A DNA stretch of 64,000 bases from CAWAYR01 sp050250955. GTDB taxonomy: Bacteria > Acidobacteriota > Vicinamibacteria > Vicinamibacterales > UBA2999. Made by a program: the position numbers and the translations under genes. Each line of letters begins with the position of its first letter. The first letter of the stretch is position 1. The notes below the pieces were generated by a model, which saw nothing but the letters and a program-made list of their open reading frames with translations, was not told the origin of the DNA and ran no database searches. Shown piece after piece: positions 33,849 to 44,163 of the stretch. The stretch lies in assembly GCA_050250955.1 (NCBI GenBank), contig JBFWNR010000002.1:186001-250000 (forward strand). Direction: 5' to 3'.

Positions 33849-35199
33849 CGTCCCGCCGCGGCTGCTCATCAGCGACGACCAGCCCGACGTGCTCGAGGCG
33901 CTGCGCCTGCTGCTCAAGCCGGAGGGCTACGTCATCGACACCGCCAGCTCGCCGGCCCAGGTCACCCGGGCGCTGGATCTGAAGGACTACGACGTCGTCC
34001 TCATCGACCTCAACTACGCCCGCGACACCACCTCGGGCGAGGAAGGGCTGGACCTGCTGAGCCGCATCCACGCCGCCGACGAGTCGCTGCCGGTCGTGGT
34101 GATGACGGCATGGGGCTCGGTGGACGTCGCCGTCGAGGCGATGCGCCGCGGCGCCCGCGACTTCATCCAGAAGCCGTGGGACAACGAGCGGCTGCTGGCG
34201 ATCGTGCGCACCCAGACCGAGCTCGGCCGGGCCATCCGCCGCGGCCGGCGCCTCGAACTGGCCAACCAGGCGCTGCAGGCCGACGGCCACTCGCCGCTGC
34301 TGGCCGAATCGGCGGCGATGCGGCCCGTGCTCGACGTCATCGCCCGGGTCGGCCCGTCGGACGCCAACGTGCTCATCACCGGCGAGAACGGCACCGGCAA
34401 GAGCCTGGTCGCCCAGGCGCTGCACGCCGTGTCGCCGCGGGCCAACCGGCCGATGGTCACCGTCAACGCCGGCGGCATGGCCGAGGGCGTGTTCGAGAGC
34501 GAGTTGTTCGGTCACGTCCGCGGCGCGTTCACCGACGCCAAGGTCGACCGGGTCGGCCGCTTCGAGCTGGCCGACGGCAGCACGCTGTTCCTCGACGAGA
34601 TCGCCAACGTGCCGCTCGGTCAGCAGACCAAGCTGCTGCGGGTGATCGAGACCGGCGAGTTCGAGCGGGTCGGCTCGTCGAAAACCCGCAAGGTCAACGT
34701 CCGCATCATCTCGGCCACCAACGCCGACCTGGCCGCCGAGGTCGCCGCCGGCCGATTCCGGCAGGACCTGCTGTTCCGCCTCAACACCATCGACATCGCC
34801 CTGCCGCCGCTGCGCGACCGGCGCGAGGACATCCCGCTCCTCGCCCGCCACTACCTGCGGCTGCACGCCCAGCGCTATCGCAAGTCCCTGACCGGCTTCG
34901 ACCCCAGTGCCCTGCAGCTGCTGCTCGACCATCGCTGGCCGGGCAACGTCCGCGAGCTCGACCACGCCGTCGAGCGCGCGGTGCTGATGGCCCAGGGCAA
35001 CATCGTCCGTGCCTCCGACCTCGGGCTGCGCGTCGAACACGCCGGCGCCGGCCGGCTGGAGGACATGAGCCTCGAGGAGGTCGAAGCCTTCCTCATCAAG
35101 AAGGCCATGGCCCGCTACGGCAACGTCAGCCAGGCGGCCCGCGCCCTCGGCCTGTCGCGCAGCGCCCTCTACCGGCGGCTGGAGCGCTACAAGCTGTAA
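33838..35199 (+). CDS. NtrC-family sigma-54-dependent response regulator
   Basis: The product has 453 aa in three domains. The receiver spans 8-125: acidic D13/D14, phospho-acceptor D57 in VVLIDLNYARDTTSG, and K112. The AAA+ domain has Walker A GENGTGKS at 182-189 and Walker B LFLDEIAN. The C-terminal Fis-type helix-turn-helix is GNVSQAARALGLSRSALYRRLERY. The sigma-54 contact loop reads GAFTDA (229-234) rather than GAFTGA. The receiver has a short insert after D57. It overlaps the second ATPase gene and precedes its kinase by 21 nt. It probably autoregulates the operon through the -24/-12 promoter at 28571. Confidence 0.9.
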   Translation: MRPDVPPRLLISDDQPDVLEALRLLLKPEGYVIDTASSPAQVTRALDLKDYDVVLIDLNYARDTTSGEEGLDLLSRIHAADESLPVVVMTAWGSVDVAVEAMRRGARDFIQKPWDNERLLAIVRTQTELGRAIRRGRRLELANQALQADGHSPLLAESAAMRPVLDVIARVGPSDANVLITGENGTGKSLVAQALHAVSPRANRPMVTVNAGGMAEGVFESELFGHVRGAFTDAKVDRVGRFELADGSTLFLDEIANVPLGQQTKLLRVIETGEFERVGSSKTRKVNVRIISATNADLAAEVAAGRFRQDLLFRLNTIDIALPPLRDRREDIPLLARHYLRLHAQRYRKSLTGFDPSALQLLLDHRWPGNVRELDHAVERAVLMAQGNIVRASDLGLRVEHAGAGRLEDMSLEEVEAFLIKKAMARYGNVSQAARALGLSRSALYRRLERYKL

Positions 35200-35220
35200 C
35201 CTGAGGGCGCGTCCCTCGCC

Positions 35221-36534
35221 ATGAGTCGTCTGCGCTTCGATCAGCACGCGGTCGCGCTGGCCCTCGGCGCGGCCCTGCCGGCGCTGGCCGCGGCGCTCGT
35301 GCTGCTGTGGACCGGCGACTACTCCGCCAAGGTCCGCTGGACCGTGACCACGGCGCTGGCCTCGGTCGCCGCCGGTTGCCTGGTGTCGCTGCGCGCCCAC
35401 GTGGTCACGCCGCTGCAGACGCTCGCCAACCTCATCGCGGCGATGCGCGAGGACGACTTCTCGATTCGCGGCCGCCCGGTGTCGGCCGGCGACCCGCTCG
35501 GCGACGTGATGACCGAGGTCAACGCCCTGGCCGAGACGCTCCACGAGCAGCGGCTCGGCGCCGTCGAGGCCACGGCGCTGCTGCGCACGGTGATGGAGCA
35601 GATCGACGTCGCCGTCCTCGCCTTCGATCCGTCGCAGCGGCTGCGGCTGGTCAACCGCACCGGCGAGCGGCTGCTCGGCCGCTCGGCCGAGCACGCCCTG
35701 GGCCGCTCCGCCCAGGAGCTCGCCGTCACCGACTGGTTCGCCGACGCGCCGCGCATCGTCGATCTCGCCGTCCCCGGCGGCGTCGGGCGCTGGGAGGTGC
35801 GGCGCACGACCTTCCGGCTCGGCGGCCAGCGCCACGACCTGCTGGTGCTCTCCGACGTCAGCCGGCCACTGCGCGAGGAGGAACGTCAGGCCTGGCAGCG
35901 CCTGATCCGCGTCATCGGCCACGAACTGGGCAATTCGCTCGGCCCGATCAAGTCGATCGCCGGGTCGCTCGACGGGTTGCTGCAGCGCGAACCGCCGCCG
36001 TCGGACCTGCGCGACGACCTGCGGCGTGGCCTGCAGGTGATCGGCTCGCGGGCCGAGTCGCTGAGCCGCTTCACCGCCGCCTACGCCCAGCTCGCCAAAC
36101 TGCCGCCGCCGCGGCTGGCCCCCGTGGTCCTGAAGCCGCTGCTGCAGCGGGTGGCGGGACTGGAAACCCGCGTGCCGGTCACCGTCCGCCCCGGTCCCGA
36201 CATCACCCTCACTGCCGACAGCGACCAGCTCGAACAGCTGATCATCAACCTGCTGCGCAATGCCGCCGAGGCGACCCTCGATGCCGGCGGCCGCGGCGTG
36301 TCGATCGGCTGGCGCCGTTCGCCAGGCGGCGTCGAAGTGTGGATCGACGACGACGGGCCCGGGCCGCCCAAGACCGCCAACCTGTTCGTGCCGTTCTTCA
36401 CCACCAAGCCGGGCGGGTCGGGCATCGGACTGGTGCTGTGCCGGCAGATCGCCGAAGCGCACGGCGGCACCATCGCCCTCGATCTGCACCCCCGCGGCAC
36501 CGGCTGTCGGGCCACTCTCGCGCTACCGATATGA
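35221..36534 (+). CDS. NtrY-type sensor histidine kinase
   Basis: The product has 437 aa. Two N-terminal membrane helices (about 12-30 and 40-57) enclose only a very short loop, so sensing is likely in or near the membrane. A HAMP-like linker (58-110) and a PAS-like domain (about 113-210: LLRTVMEQIDVAVLAFDPSQRLRLVN) follow. The phospho-acceptor is H234 in VIGHELGNSLGPIKS. The ATP-binding domain has NLLRNAAEAT (N box), DDDGPGPP (G1) and GGSGIGLVLCRQI (G2). It is encoded directly after its presumed partner regulator. Confidence 0.9.
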   Translation: MSRLRFDQHAVALALGAALPALAAALVLLWTGDYSAKVRWTVTTALASVAAGCLVSLRAHVVTPLQTLANLIAAMREDDFSIRGRPVSAGDPLGDVMTEVNALAETLHEQRLGAVEATALLRTVMEQIDVAVLAFDPSQRLRLVNRTGERLLGRSAEHALGRSAQELAVTDWFADAPRIVDLAVPGGVGRWEVRRTTFRLGGQRHDLLVLSDVSRPLREEERQAWQRLIRVIGHELGNSLGPIKSIAGSLDGLLQREPPPSDLRDDLRRGLQVIGSRAESLSRFTAAYAQLAKLPPPRLAPVVLKPLLQRVAGLETRVPVTVRPGPDITLTADSDQLEQLIINLLRNAAEATLDAGGRGVSIGWRRSPGGVEVWIDDDGPGPPKTANLFVPFFTTKPGGSGIGLVLCRQIAEAHGGTIALDLHPRGTGCRATLALPI

Positions 36535-36540
36535 GGGAGC

Positions 36541-37959
<1,419 letters not shown>

Positions 37960-37974
37960 ACGATCGCGACGTCG

Positions 37975-39060
37975 CTATCCGACGCCGACGACGCGGCCTT
38001 CGGCGGCGCGCCGCAGGCGATCCCACACCGCGACCCCCAGGTCGCGGCGATCGGGTCCGGCACCGACGATGACCTCGACCCCCTCGCCATCCAGCGTCCG
38101 CAGCGCGGCGAAGAGCCGACGGGCCGCCTGGTCGGGGGCCGCCCGCCGCCCCAGGCTCGCCGTGACGACCCGGCCGGCGGCGGCCGGCGCGGCGATCGCG
38201 CCGGCGATGGCCAGCAGATCGTCTTCGGGGGCGAGGACGCCGACCCGCTGCCCCGCCGCCGTGCGGCTGCGCACCTCGGCGATCAGCCGCTGCACGACGG
38301 CTGCCGGCGGGCCGGCGAAGACGGTGAGTGGCGCCACCGGCGCGTAGTGCCGCAGCAGCTGGCCCGGCGCCACCTGGGGCCGCTCGACCGCCGCGTCTCC
38401 GTCGACGGTGGCGATCGCCGGCACGACGCCGCGGAGACGCTCGATCGACACGCCGCCGGCGCGGCGGACCAGCGGCGGCTGCACCGTGCAGTCGACGATG
38501 GTGGACTCGACCCCGATGTCGGTCGGCCCGGCGTCGAGCACGAGGTCGATGGCGCCGTCGAGATCGGCGACGACGTGCGCGGCGGTGGTCGGGCTCGGCC
38601 GCGAGAAGCGGTTGGCGCTGGGCGCGGCCACCGGCACACCGGCGGCGCGCAGCAGGGCCAGCGCCACCGGGTGGTCCGGCACCCGCACCGCGACGTTGGG
38701 CAGCCCGGCGGTGACCGCGGCCGGCACGCCGTCGGCCTTGGGCACGATGAGCGTGAGCGGCCCGGGCCAGCACGCCGTCGCCAGGGCCGCGGCTGCGGGC
38801 GGGACCACGGCCGCCACCAGGGCGAGGTCGGCCGCGGCGGCCAGGTGCACGATGACCGGGTCGGTGGCCGGCCGGCCCTTGGCGGCGTAGATCGCCGCAA
38901 CCGCCGTCGGATCGAGCGCGGCGCCGCCGAGGCCGTAGACCGTCTCGGTCGGAAACGCGACCAGCCCGCCGCCACGCAGCACCGCCGCCGCGCGGGCGAT
39001 CACCGCCGGATCCGGAGCGGCGCGAGCGACGGGCAGGACGACGGTCGGACGCGCCGGCAC
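37975..39060 (-). CDS. tsaC: Threonylcarbamoyl-AMP synthase, Sua5 type
   Basis: The product has 361 aa with the long Sua5 architecture. The YrdC domain is about 15-200: LRGGGLVAFPTETVYGLGGAALD, KGRPATDPVIVHLA, WPGPLTLIVP, PSANRFSRPSPTTAAHV. It is followed by the C-terminal Sua5 domain (about 215-361). It makes threonylcarbamoyl-AMP for the t6A modification of ANN-reading tRNAs. The start is GTG, 3 nt after the stop of the M16-like gene. It converges on the protease gene with a 15-nt gap and no terminator. Confidence 0.92.
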   Translation of the reverse strand: MPARPTVVLPVARAAPDPAVIARAAAVLRGGGLVAFPTETVYGLGGAALDPTAVAAIYAAKGRPATDPVIVHLAAAADLALVAAVVPPAAAALATACWPGPLTLIVPKADGVPAAVTAGLPNVAVRVPDHPVALALLRAAGVPVAAPSANRFSRPSPTTAAHVVADLDGAIDLVLDAGPTDIGVESTIVDCTVQPPLVRRAGGVSIERLRGVVPAIATVDGDAAVERPQVAPGQLLRHYAPVAPLTVFAGPPAAVVQRLIAEVRSRTAAGQRVGVLAPEDDLLAIAGAIAAPAAAGRVVTASLGRRAAPDQAARRLFAALRTLDGEGVEVIVGAGPDRRDLGVAVWDRLRRAAEGRVVGVG

Positions 39061-39063
39061 ACC

Positions 39064-40503
39064 CTATTGTGGCGCCGGGATCGGTGCGCCGGACACGTCC
39101 ACGATGCGCACGTCGGCAAAGCCGGCGAGCTGATCCTTGACCTTCGTGTAGTCGCCGACGACGACCACCAGCGAGTCTTCGGCACCGAGCAGCATGCGCG
39201 CCCCGGTGACCACGGCCTCCGGGGCCAGGGCGGTCATCCGTGCCTGGAACGTCTCCGGATAGTCGGTGGGCAGGCCGAAGATCCGCATCGTGTTCAACGT
39301 CGCAGCCAACCCGTTCTGCGTGGCGTTCTGGATCACGAACAGGCCGCGCGCGTAGGCCTTGGCGCCGTCGAGTTCGGGTAGCGGCGGCGGCGCCGAGCGC
39401 AGCCCGTCCATCTCGGCGTAGATCTCCTTCAGTGTCGCGCCGGTGACGTCGTTGCGCACGTCGGCGACTGCGCGGTAGACGCCGGTGTCGCCGAAGGCCG
39501 CAAACTGCGACTGCGGCGAGTAGGTGTAGCCCTTCTCTTCGCGGATGTTGCGGACCAGCCGCGAATCGAAGGCGCCCCCGTAGATCTGGTTGGCCATCTG
39601 CACCATGTACCAGCGCGGGTCGTCGCGGGCGATGGTGCGGTTGCCGACCGAGATCGACGACTGCACGCTGCCGGGCCGGTGGACGAAGACGAGCCGGCGC
39701 CCGCGCAGCGGCGGCGGATCGGGAAATGCCGGGCGCCGCACCTCGCCGCGGGCCCACGCGCCGAACGCCTGCTCCACGGCCGGCATGACCGCGGCGGCGT
39801 CGACGTCGCCGCTGACGACGAGGACGGCGTTGTTCGGCAGGTAGTGGGCACGGTGATAGGCGACGATGGCGTCGCGGTCGATCGCCTTCACCGAGGCCGG
39901 GGTGGCGCCGACACGGCTGTACGGGTGATCGCCGAACAGCGCGGTGCGGAACTGCCGGTTCGACACGAACGACGCCGACGCCAGCTGGGCTTCGGTGCGC
40001 TGCGCGGCGTTGGCGAGCAGCAGCTGGACCTCGTCGGCCGGGAACGTCGGCCGCCGCACCACGTCGCCGACGATGGTCAGCATCTGCGGCAGGGTCTCGG
40101 CGAGGCCGCGCATGATGAAGGTGCTGGCATCCTGCCCCACCGAGGCGCCGAGCGAGGCGCCCATCGCGAAGACCTCGTCGCGCAACTGCCGGCTGGCCCG
40201 CGTGGCGGTGCCTTCCTGCGCGGCGTCGGCGACGAACTGGGCCAGACCGGCCTGGCCGGCCGGATCGGCGGCCAGTCCCGATCGGAATGTCAGGTACACC
40301 GAGACCTTCGGCACGGTGGCGAAGCGGGCGACGACCACCCGCAGGCCGTTGGCCAGCGTGCGCTCGACCCGCGGCGGCGGCGCGAAGCTGCGCTCGGGGC
40401 CGACCGCGGGCCGGGGGGAGGCCGCCGACTGGGCCGCCGCCGACCACGGCAGCGCCGCGGCGGCCGCCAGGGCGAAGCCCGCGCCGATCAGGTGACGCCT
40501 CAT
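39064..40503 (-). CDS. M16 peptidase family protein, non-catalytic partner
   Basis: The product has 479 aa. After a signal peptide (to about A-A-A-Q25) the M16 fold is complete, but the zinc motif HxxEH is replaced by QFVAD (89-93). It keeps the second-subunit motif REEKGYTYSPQSQF (R..GYxY), which binds substrate in M16B heterodimers. The gene overlaps the catalytic partner by ATGA, so the two are co-translated and probably form one periplasmic peptidase. Confidence 0.85.
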   Translation of the reverse strand: MRRHLIGAGFALAAAAALPWSAAAQSAASPRPAVGPERSFAPPPRVERTLANGLRVVVARFATVPKVSVYLTFRSGLAADPAGQAGLAQFVADAAQEGTATRASRQLRDEVFAMGASLGASVGQDASTFIMRGLAETLPQMLTIVGDVVRRPTFPADEVQLLLANAAQRTEAQLASASFVSNRQFRTALFGDHPYSRVGATPASVKAIDRDAIVAYHRAHYLPNNAVLVVSGDVDAAAVMPAVEQAFGAWARGEVRRPAFPDPPPLRGRRLVFVHRPGSVQSSISVGNRTIARDDPRWYMVQMANQIYGGAFDSRLVRNIREEKGYTYSPQSQFAAFGDTGVYRAVADVRNDVTGATLKEIYAEMDGLRSAPPPLPELDGAKAYARGLFVIQNATQNGLAATLNTMRIFGLPTDYPETFQARMTALAPEAVVTGARMLLGAEDSLVVVVGDYTKVKDQLAGFADVRIVDVSGAPIPAPQ

Positions 40504-41906
40504 CGCGCACCTCCCGGCGCCGAGGGCGCCGTCGTCGGCCGGCTGTCGAGCGTGGTGCGGTTGGCGGCGACGAACCAGCGTCCGGCCGCCGCCTTCACCT
40601 CGTCGGCGGTGACGGCGTCGAGCGAGGTCAGGATGGTGTTGATCCGCCCCGGGTCGTCGTCGAAGAGCGCGAAGGCCGCCAGCAGGTTGGCGCGGCCGAA
40701 ACGCGGCAAGCCGCCGCCCTCGAGGTCTTCGAGGAATGCCGAGCGGAGCGCCCGCTTGGCGCTGGCCAGTTCGGTGGCGGTGACGCCGCGCTCGCGGATG
40801 TCGGCGAGCACCTCGTCGACGGTGGCGACGACCTTGTCGGCAGTGGTCTCGGGACGGTAGTCGACGCGCAGGGTGAAGAGCATCGGCCCCTTCATGTCCC
40901 AGTTGGTGCCGAGCAGGTTGAAGGCGCCGGCGACGGCGGTGGCCTGCCGCGTGTCGCGCACCAGGGCCTGGTGCAATCGCGCGCTCTGGTCGCCGACGAG
41001 CAGCGGGTCCAGGACGGCCAGCGCGAAGAAGTCCCTGGACATCCGCGGCGGCAGGTGCCACCCGATCGCCAGGGCGGGCGTGCGGGCCAGTGCGTCGTCG
41101 CGCGTCGCCCGCCTCTCGGAGGTCTGCGCCGGCTCGCTGACGTCGGCGGCGGGAATCGGCGTGCCGCGCGGGATGCTCCCGAAGTGCTTCTCGGCCAGGG
41201 CTTTCACCTCGGCCGCGGTGGTGTCGCCGACGACCACCAGCACGGCGTTGTTGGGCGCGTAGTAGGTGCGGAAGAACGCCCGCACGTCGTCGAGAGTGGC
41301 CGCTTCGAGCTCGGACAGGTCCCCGTAGAAGTTGTGGGCGTTGTGCCAGTTGGTGTTGGCGTGCTCCCACAGGTCGAGCCACTCGAAGCCGCCGTGCGGC
41401 TGGTTGAGCACGTTGACCCGGACCTCCTCGCTGACCACGTTCTGCTGGTTCTTCAGGTTCTCGGGCGTCAGATCGAGGCCGCGCATGCGGTCGGCCTCCA
41501 GCCACAGGGTGAGCTCGAGGGCGTTGGAGGGCACCACCTGGTAGTAGTTGGTGTAGTCGAAGCGCGTCGAGCCGTTCAGCACCCCGCCGGCGCGCGACAC
41601 CAGCTGGATGTGCTCGAGCTTCTTCAACGACGTCGAGCCCTGGAACATCATGTGCTCGAAGAGGTGCGCGAACCCGGTGCGCCCCTTCGGCTCGACGCGG
41701 AAGCCGATGTTGTACATGACCTCGACCAGCACCACCGGCGCGGTGTCATCGGGACTCACCACCACCTTCAAGCCGTTGGGCAGCGTGAAGTACTCGTACG
41801 GGACGCGGAAGCCGGCCGGGGCGGCCACCGGCGAGGGCTGGGCGGCGCCGATCGGCACGGCCAGGACCGCGACGAGGGCGACGAGAGCGGCAGGACGAGC
41901 GGGCAT
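40500..41906 (-). CDS. M16 zinc metallopeptidase, catalytic subunit
   Basis: The product has 468 aa. The signal peptide ends near G-A-A-Q. The inverted zinc motif is H81-L-F-E84-H85 in TGFAHLFEHMMFQGS, followed by the usual GVLNGSTRFDYTNYYQVVP. The R..GYxY motif is absent, as expected when the partner subunit provides it. I chose the ATG at 41906 because AGGAG lies 7 nt upstream; a GTG nine codons earlier is less likely. It is first in a minus-strand group with the inactive partner and tsaC. Confidence 0.88.
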   Translation of the reverse strand: MPARPAALVALVAVLAVPIGAAQPSPVAAPAGFRVPYEYFTLPNGLKVVVSPDDTAPVVLVEVMYNIGFRVEPKGRTGFAHLFEHMMFQGSTSLKKLEHIQLVSRAGGVLNGSTRFDYTNYYQVVPSNALELTLWLEADRMRGLDLTPENLKNQQNVVSEEVRVNVLNQPHGGFEWLDLWEHANTNWHNAHNFYGDLSELEAATLDDVRAFFRTYYAPNNAVLVVVGDTTAAEVKALAEKHFGSIPRGTPIPAADVSEPAQTSERRATRDDALARTPALAIGWHLPPRMSRDFFALAVLDPLLVGDQSARLHQALVRDTRQATAVAGAFNLLGTNWDMKGPMLFTLRVDYRPETTADKVVATVDEVLADIRERGVTATELASAKRALRSAFLEDLEGGGLPRFGRANLLAAFALFDDDPGRINTILTSLDAVTADEVKAAAGRWFVAANRTTLDSRPTTAPSAPGGAR

Positions 41907-41984
41907 GCGGACACTCCTGGATGGCTCAGACACGGGGCGACACCGGAGAGACGTCTCACCCGGCCGATCGGTTCGTCGCGACCG

Positions 41985-43082
41985 TCAGCGTCGGGACGAA
42001 GCGGGGGACGAACGCCGTTCGGCCCTGATGATGAGTTCGACCACGCGCGAGTAGCTGCCCACGCCCTCGGCGATGCCCTGCGCCTTCAGATAGCCATCGT
42101 ACACGCGCCAGCCGACGCGCTGGACGAGGTCCACCGCCGTGCTGGCGCGGCGGGCGATGTCGTCCAGGTCGGCCCGCGGCCCGGCGTCGAGCGTCCCGAG
42201 CAGCCGGCGGCGGGTCTCCCCCGGCACCTGTCGCGCGGCCTCGCCGACCAGGAACAGCCACGCGCTGTAACGCGCCGCGGGGTCGGCGCGGGCGCAGGCC
42301 CGCCAGGCCACGAAGTTGGCGTCGGCCTCCGGCGCGTAGCCGGCCAGGTGCGCCCACTCGTGCGCGACGACGAAGGCCCGCTCGGGCCCGGTGAGATCGG
42401 GATTGAGCAGCGTCTCGAGCAGCGCCGGTGCGGTCATGCCGTCGACGCCGGCGGCGCGGAAATACCAGCCGAGCAGCGTCGCCTTGGGACGGCCGGGCGT
42501 GGTCGGGACCGGCCGCCCGTCCTGGCGCTCGACCTCGTGCAGGGCCTCGACGAGCGCCGCCGGGACCTGCCCCGGCCCCGGGAACCCGGCGGCGTGGGCG
42601 GCGGCGTGATCGGCGTTGGCGCCGGCGACGGCCCGGGCCAGGAGCGCCGTCACCTCCTCCGGCGACGGCGGGGCGGCCGGCAGCTCCAGGCGGACGTCCA
42701 CCGGCGGGCGGCCGTAGTTGAGGCCCCAGGCCACCTGGAACCACAGGACACCCGCGGCGGCGACGAGCAGCGTGCGCACCATGGTCGAAGCCGTCGCCCG
42801 CACCGTGCCGTGCCGCCGGCGCGCCGCGCGCGACAGCCCGCGCCGCCAGAGCAGGACGAGGAGCAGCACCGCGAGGACGGCGACGACGTCGAAGAGCGCG
42901 ATGGGTACCGGATTGGATAGGCCCGTGAGCACGCGCTGGATGGACGGATAGAGCGCGCGCGCGTAGGTCCGTTCGGCGAGCGCCGGCGGCATCAGGGTCA
43001 GCGCCGCGGCCAGGGCGGTGACAGCGACGAGCGTGCGCCATGGCCCGAACCCGGCGCCGGGCGACGAGGTGCGCGCGGCCAT
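41985..43082 (-). CDS. DUF3810 membrane protein, putative zinc protease
   Basis: The product has 365 aa. Three hydrophobic segments lie in the first 125 residues. The soluble part contains FVVAHEWAHLAGYAPEADANFVAW, with an HExxH-type zinc motif (H-E-W-A-H) and a downstream Glu, suggesting a gluzincin-like fold. The stretch LNPDLTGPERAF and the terminal YDGYLKAQGIAEGVGSYSRVV match DUF3810. The function is not established. It stands alone between the M16 pair and the fibronectin III gene. Confidence 0.75.
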   Translation of the reverse strand: MAARTSSPGAGFGPWRTLVAVTALAAALTLMPPALAERTYARALYPSIQRVLTGLSNPVPIALFDVVAVLAVLLLVLLWRRGLSRAARRRHGTVRATASTMVRTLLVAAAGVLWFQVAWGLNYGRPPVDVRLELPAAPPSPEEVTALLARAVAGANADHAAAHAAGFPGPGQVPAALVEALHEVERQDGRPVPTTPGRPKATLLGWYFRAAGVDGMTAPALLETLLNPDLTGPERAFVVAHEWAHLAGYAPEADANFVAWRACARADPAARYSAWLFLVGEAARQVPGETRRRLLGTLDAGPRADLDDIARRASTAVDLVQRVGWRVYDGYLKAQGIAEGVGSYSRVVELIIRAERRSSPASSRR

Positions 43083-43103
43083 GACGTCGGCGCGCCCTCG
43101 CGG

Positions 43104-43502
43104 TCAGGGCATGGTGATGGCGACTTCGTTCGACGCCGGACTGGTGCCGCAGGCGTTGCGCGCGAAGAGCCGCACGTAGTACTGCCCGGGCGGGGCCTGG
43201 CGATCCATCGAGGTGGCGGTGCCGGCCGCCACGAACGTGCCGATGTCGTTCTTGCCTTCGCCGGTGCCGGCCTCGAGGATGAAGGTGGTCGGCCGCTCGC
43301 CGCCGGCCGGCGGGGCCCAGGTCAGGCGGACCAGATCGGCCGCCGCCTTGGTGTACTGCAGCGAGGCCGGCGCGTCGGGCGCCGCCGCGCAGTCGAACTG
43401 GCGGGCCCCGGCGCGCTGCTGGCCGGTGCGCAGCACCCACAGCCCGATGAGGATCACCGACGCGATTACCACGACCACCGCGAGGACGCCGTTCTTGTTC
43501 AT
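43104..43502 (-). CDS. Small membrane-anchored fibronectin type III protein
   Basis: The product has 132 aa. It has one N-terminal helix (VLAVVVVIASVILIGLWVL) and a single fibronectin III domain (about 45-130: APASLQYTKAAADLVRLTWAPPAGG, YYVRLFARNACGTSPASNEVAI). The Cys near residues 35 and 120 could pair. I chose the ATG at 43502 because a longer reading would approach the tRNA gene. It may be co-transcribed with that tRNA, which lies 55 nt upstream. The function is unknown. Confidence 0.65.
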   Translation of the reverse strand: MNKNGVLAVVVVIASVILIGLWVLRTGQQRAGARQFDCAAAPDAPASLQYTKAAADLVRLTWAPPAGGERPTTFILEAGTGEGKNDIGTFVAAGTATSMDRQAPPGQYYVRLFARNACGTSPASNEVAITMP

Positions 43503-43557
43503 GACCTGGGAGCTACTCGTGCCGATGGGAGCGGCGGGCGGCGGGGGGACCACGAAG

Positions 43558-43635
43558 TGGTCGGGATGCCGGGATTCGAACCCGGGACCTCCTGCACCCC
43601 AAGCAGGCGCGCTAGCCAGGCTGCGCTACATCCCG
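43558..43635 (-). tRNA. tRNA-Pro (anticodon GGG)
   Basis: The minus strand folds as a cloverleaf of 78 nt including the encoded CCA. The acceptor stem is CGGGATG/CATCCCG, the D stem GCGC/GCGC, the anticodon stem CCTGC/GCAGG around the loop TTGGGGT (anticodon GGG), and the T arm CCGGG-TTCGAAT-CCCGG. It reads CCC and CCU codons. Confidence 0.97.
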
Positions 43636-43650
43636 TCCGTAGAACGATCA

Positions 43651-44100
43651 TCACGCGGAGCGCTTCGCCTTGCGCGCTCCCTTCGCCGTGCGCGTCCCCG
43701 GTTCCGGCTCCGCGGCGGCGACCAGCGCGAAGGGCGCGTGGTCGGCCGGGCGGTCGAGCAGGGCGAGCACGCTCTGCAGTCCCTCCCGGACGCGACGGAT
43801 CCGCGCCCGCGTCTGCCCGTCGACGACGACGAAGTCCTCGACCGGTGGAGCCGTCTCGCCGCTCGAGGTCTCCTCGAGACGGCGCCGTGCCCCCGCCAGC
43901 GTGAGCCCCTCGACGTAGACCAGTTCGCGAATCCGCAGCACGCGCTCGACGTCGGCGCGGCCGTAGATGCGCGGCCCGGAGGCCGTCTGCTGGCCAAGGT
44001 CCGGGAACTCCGCCTCCCAGGTGCGCAGGACATAGGGCTGCACCTGGGCGATCTGACAGACGTCCGCGGCCTTGAGGCGCTCGAGCTTCGGAGCGACCAT
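43651..44100 (-). CDS. MerR-type transcriptional regulator
   Basis: The product has 149 aa. The winged helix-turn-helix is near the N-terminus: LKAADVCQIAQVQPYVLRTWEAEFPDL, then GPRIYGRADVERVLRIRELVYVEGLTLAGARRRL. The C-terminal half is helical and ends in a basic KGARKAKRSA tail. It is of the short 'rag' MerR type often found near HU/IHF and Der genes. No metal-binding cysteines are visible. A GTG at 44139, 10 nt after a TATACT -10 box (44155-44150), is an alternative start, but the extra codons have unusual third-base composition. Confidence 0.78.
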   Translation of the reverse strand: MVAPKLERLKAADVCQIAQVQPYVLRTWEAEFPDLGQQTASGPRIYGRADVERVLRIRELVYVEGLTLAGARRRLEETSSGETAPPVEDFVVVDGQTRARIRRVREGLQSVLALLDRPADHAPFALVAAAEPEPGTRTAKGARKAKRSA

Positions 44101-44163
44101 ACACGTGGCGCCGCGAGCCCCCGTACGCGGCGGACTCACGGAATTCCGGAGTATAGCACGCCA

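Noticed and set aside
39064..40503. Pseudogene status for the M16 gene lacking HxxEH
   Set aside because: The frame is full length with signal peptide and the R..GYxY motif, as in known inactive partner subunits.
44100..44139. GTG at 44139 as the start of the MerR-type gene
   Set aside because: A -10 box lies 10 nt upstream, but the 13 extra codons have many T-ending codons unlike the rest of the gene and add nothing to the conserved domain. The ATG at 44100 is kept, with doubt.
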